Positions 62,901 through 64,000 of a DNA stretch of 64,000 nucleotides are shown piece after piece. Under the pieces are notes generated by a model. It ran no database searches and had not been told where the DNA came from. It was given only the letters and a program-made list of their open reading frames with translations. The DNA lies in contig JAGXSS010000039.1 of NCBI GenBank assembly GCA_018334055.1, positions 1-64,000 of the forward strand. The letters run 5' to 3'. The translations under genes were made by a program, and so were the position numbers. Numbering within the stretch: position 1 is the stretch's first letter; the number at the start of each line of letters is the position of its first letter. Source of the DNA: Peptococcaceae bacterium (GTDB lineage Bacteria; Bacillota; UBA994).

Positions 62901-62922
62901 CACCACCACCGGTTGCTCCTAA
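59920..62922 (+). CDS. nrdJ: adenosylcobalamin-dependent ribonucleotide reductase (class II)
   Basis: Reduces ribonucleotides to deoxyribonucleotides with a B12-generated thiyl radical, oxygen-independently. A 1000-residue protein from ATG 59920 (GGGGGA upstream). Parts: an N-terminal ATP-cone-like and helical region, [45 protein letters not shown] with active-site cysteine and asparagine/glutamate, [21 protein letters not shown], and a C-terminal cysteine-rich tail ([28 protein letters not shown]) like a zinc ribbon plus redox cysteines. Preceded by two NrdR boxes. It ends one base from the convergent yyaC. Confidence 0.97.
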   Translation: [1000 protein letters not shown]

Positions 62923-62923
62923 T

Positions 62924-63511
62924 TCAAGCGCGTATTTTGTCGCCATCGGTTCCACCGAGCGCGGTGGAGAGCCCGGCCGCAATAGTCTCGGCCAGCCGGT
63001 AGACCAAGTACAGGCGAGTGTTCTGCAGGACAAAGTACTCCATAAACCCCCCGATGTTGACAACTCCCGTCACATAGATATCGCCTACGGGAGGCAGTTC
63101 CTTGTGGACACCCGCGCCTGGGCGTAAGCTGCCGAGGCCCACGGTAATGACACCGATACTATCTGATTTTCCTAGGCAAGCATCGACGGCCACGACTTTG
63201 GCTGTCCCATGTTTCCGAGAAAGGATGGAAAGCGTCTCGTGGAGGTTGGCAGCGTGCACGGGTTCTTGTAGCGTGCCGTAAATCTGGGTGTTAGGGAGCC
63301 GCCTTTGACTGAGAAATGTTCCAATGATGGGTCCGAGGGCGTCCCCCGTGGACCGGTCGGACCCAATGCAGACGACGACAACACCAGGAGCAAAGGCGAG
63401 ACGTCCTCCCAAGGCCAACGTTACGGCACGACTCACTTCTTGCACAGCGGAGATAGCGTCGATGTTGATTTTGGTCTCTTTTTGGTGTGAAGTCGACCAC
63501 TTAGGCCACAC
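62924..63511 (-). CDS. yyaC: YyaC-type putative spore protease
   Basis: A 195-residue protein of the YyaC family, related to germination protease GPR and hydrogenase-maturation peptidases. Features: VVVCIGSDRSTGDALGPIIGTFL, IYGTLQEPVHAANLHETL, AVDACLGKSDSIG and the C-terminal VTGVVNIGGFMEYFVLQNTRL. It is found in spore formers near parB; here it lies on the other side of the origin. The GTG start at 63511 follows a G-rich run; an internal start is possible. Confidence 0.93.
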   Translation of the reverse strand: MWPKWSTSHQKETKINIDAISAVQEVSRAVTLALGGRLAFAPGVVVVCIGSDRSTGDALGPIIGTFLSQRRLPNTQIYGTLQEPVHAANLHETLSILSRKHGTAKVVAVDACLGKSDSIGVITVGLGSLRPGAGVHKELPPVGDIYVTGVVNIGGFMEYFVLQNTRLYLVYRLAETIAAGLSTALGGTDGDKIRA

Positions 63512-63641
63512 TGCCTAACCCCCCCCGTTCTTTTGGTAGTATATGCCCCGTCTGCGCTCGATATGCGCTCTAAAACGGCGTGCGGCAGGGATATGGCAAA
63601 ACGTGGCGAAGTATGTTGCAGGCTTGGAGGGCGGTGAAGAA

Positions 63642-64000
63642 ATGTGGGAAGACTATGAAGAGACTCGTGCTGACCGTCCACACCTCTGGTTAGCCTTTAT
63701 CTTTATCCTCTTATTGTTAAGCAGCATCTTTATCTTCCGTCCACATATTGGTGCTCGGCCGAGCGTGGGCGAGTTATCATCTGTGGGTGGGATGGTTAGC
63801 ACGACGGTGGACCAGACTGAGCACGGTCGCCCGGTGCTTGCTAAAGGAGTCGCTTCTGGGATGTGGGCCGTGCATGCTATCCCCGCCGATGGTCGGCATT
63901 TGGTGCGTTTTCTCAGCGCCCGAGGTGATGAGCAGTGGGCAGATGTTGCCGGTTTTGCCGAAGTGGTCATGGGGACGCAGGGGAACTTCCTAGTAATTGC
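63642..64000 (+). CDS. membrane-anchored protein of unknown function, cut by window end
   Basis: Open from ATG 63642 to the last base, so it is missing from the ORF track. GGAGG lies about a dozen bases before the ATG. The first 119 residues show a short acidic N terminus (MWEDYEETRADRPHL), one membrane helix (LWLAFIFILLLLSSIFIF) and an extracytoplasmic part with MVSTTVDQTEHGRPVLAKGVASGMWAVHAI. I recognise no family. It diverges from yyaC. Confidence 0.75.
   Translation, partial: MWEDYEETRADRPHLWLAFIFILLLLSSIFIFRPHIGARPSVGELSSVGGMVSTTVDQTEHGRPVLAKGVASGMWAVHAIPADGRHLVRFLSARGDEQWADVAGFAEVVMGTQGNFLVI

Overview
The window is a compact chromosomal segment, roughly 50-55% GC by eye, centred on the replication origin of a spore-forming member of the Bacillota, most likely a Clostridia-like lineage. 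The gene order noc-parA-parB / rsmG-mnmG-mnmE-jag-yidC-yidD-rnpA-rpmH / oriC / dnaA-dnaN-yaaA-recF-remB-gyrB-gyrA is the classical Gram-positive origin arrangement. Spore-linked genes (PdaB-like deacetylase, YyaC), a serS T-box leader, two tRNA-Ser genes, a B12-dependent ribonucleotide reductase and frequent GTG/TTG starts fit this. Genes left of the origin near 43.3-45.3 kb run mainly on the minus strand and those to the right mainly on the plus strand, so most are transcribed away from oriC.

Left arm, 0-17.7 kb: a tRNA-Ser pair, serS with its T-box, an aspartate-type aminotransferase, an ECF-like sigma factor, tex, a hydroxyacid dehydrogenase, aroA-aroC, a thioredoxin-like gene that seems to use an ATC start, a DUF1858 protein and a 3D-domain lipoprotein. 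An intact IS1634-type insertion sequence follows, flanked by perfect 76-bp target duplications that each carry a complete terminator. After it come mgsA, a DUF4097 protein, a ferredoxin and a DEDDh exonuclease coupled to a HEAT-like protein.

17.7-33 kb: a PdaB-like deacetylase; five overlapping redox genes (DAO-type oxidase, BFD-like [2Fe-2S], 4Fe-4S, FAD/NAD oxidoreductase, [2Fe-2S] plug) that look like one multisubunit amino-acid or amine dehydrogenase; panB; a 418-aa protein I do not recognise; and an NhaC antiporter. A plus-strand ECF sigma operon follows with two membrane proteins carrying RsgI-type extracytoplasmic domains. Next are a copper-amine-oxidase-stalk/peptide-binding-protein fusion and an encapsulin plus encapsulated-ferritin nanocompartment.

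33-52.5 kb is the origin core: cysteine-desulfurase-like enzyme, chromosome partition genes with a parS inside parB, tRNA and rRNA modification genes, membrane insertase and RNase P genes, the bipartite oriC with a DnaA-trio-like unwinding site, and replication and gyrase genes. rpmH is present but too short for the ORF track.

52.5-64 kb: DUF3147, a CsoR-type regulator, a glycosyltransferase with a large insertion, a threonine-dehydratase-like enzyme, then DUF4446, M23 peptidase, bactofilin and a lipid kinase in a run. A repeat-bearing intergenic region follows, then nrdJ preceded by two NrdR boxes at 32-bp spacing, yyaC, and the start of a membrane protein cut by the window end. No CRISPR array, prophage or rRNA operon is seen. 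The least described items are the ECF/RsgI-like trio, the redox-panB-unknown-nhaC block, the glycosyltransferase insertion, the hairpin repeat family and the apparent non-AUG start.
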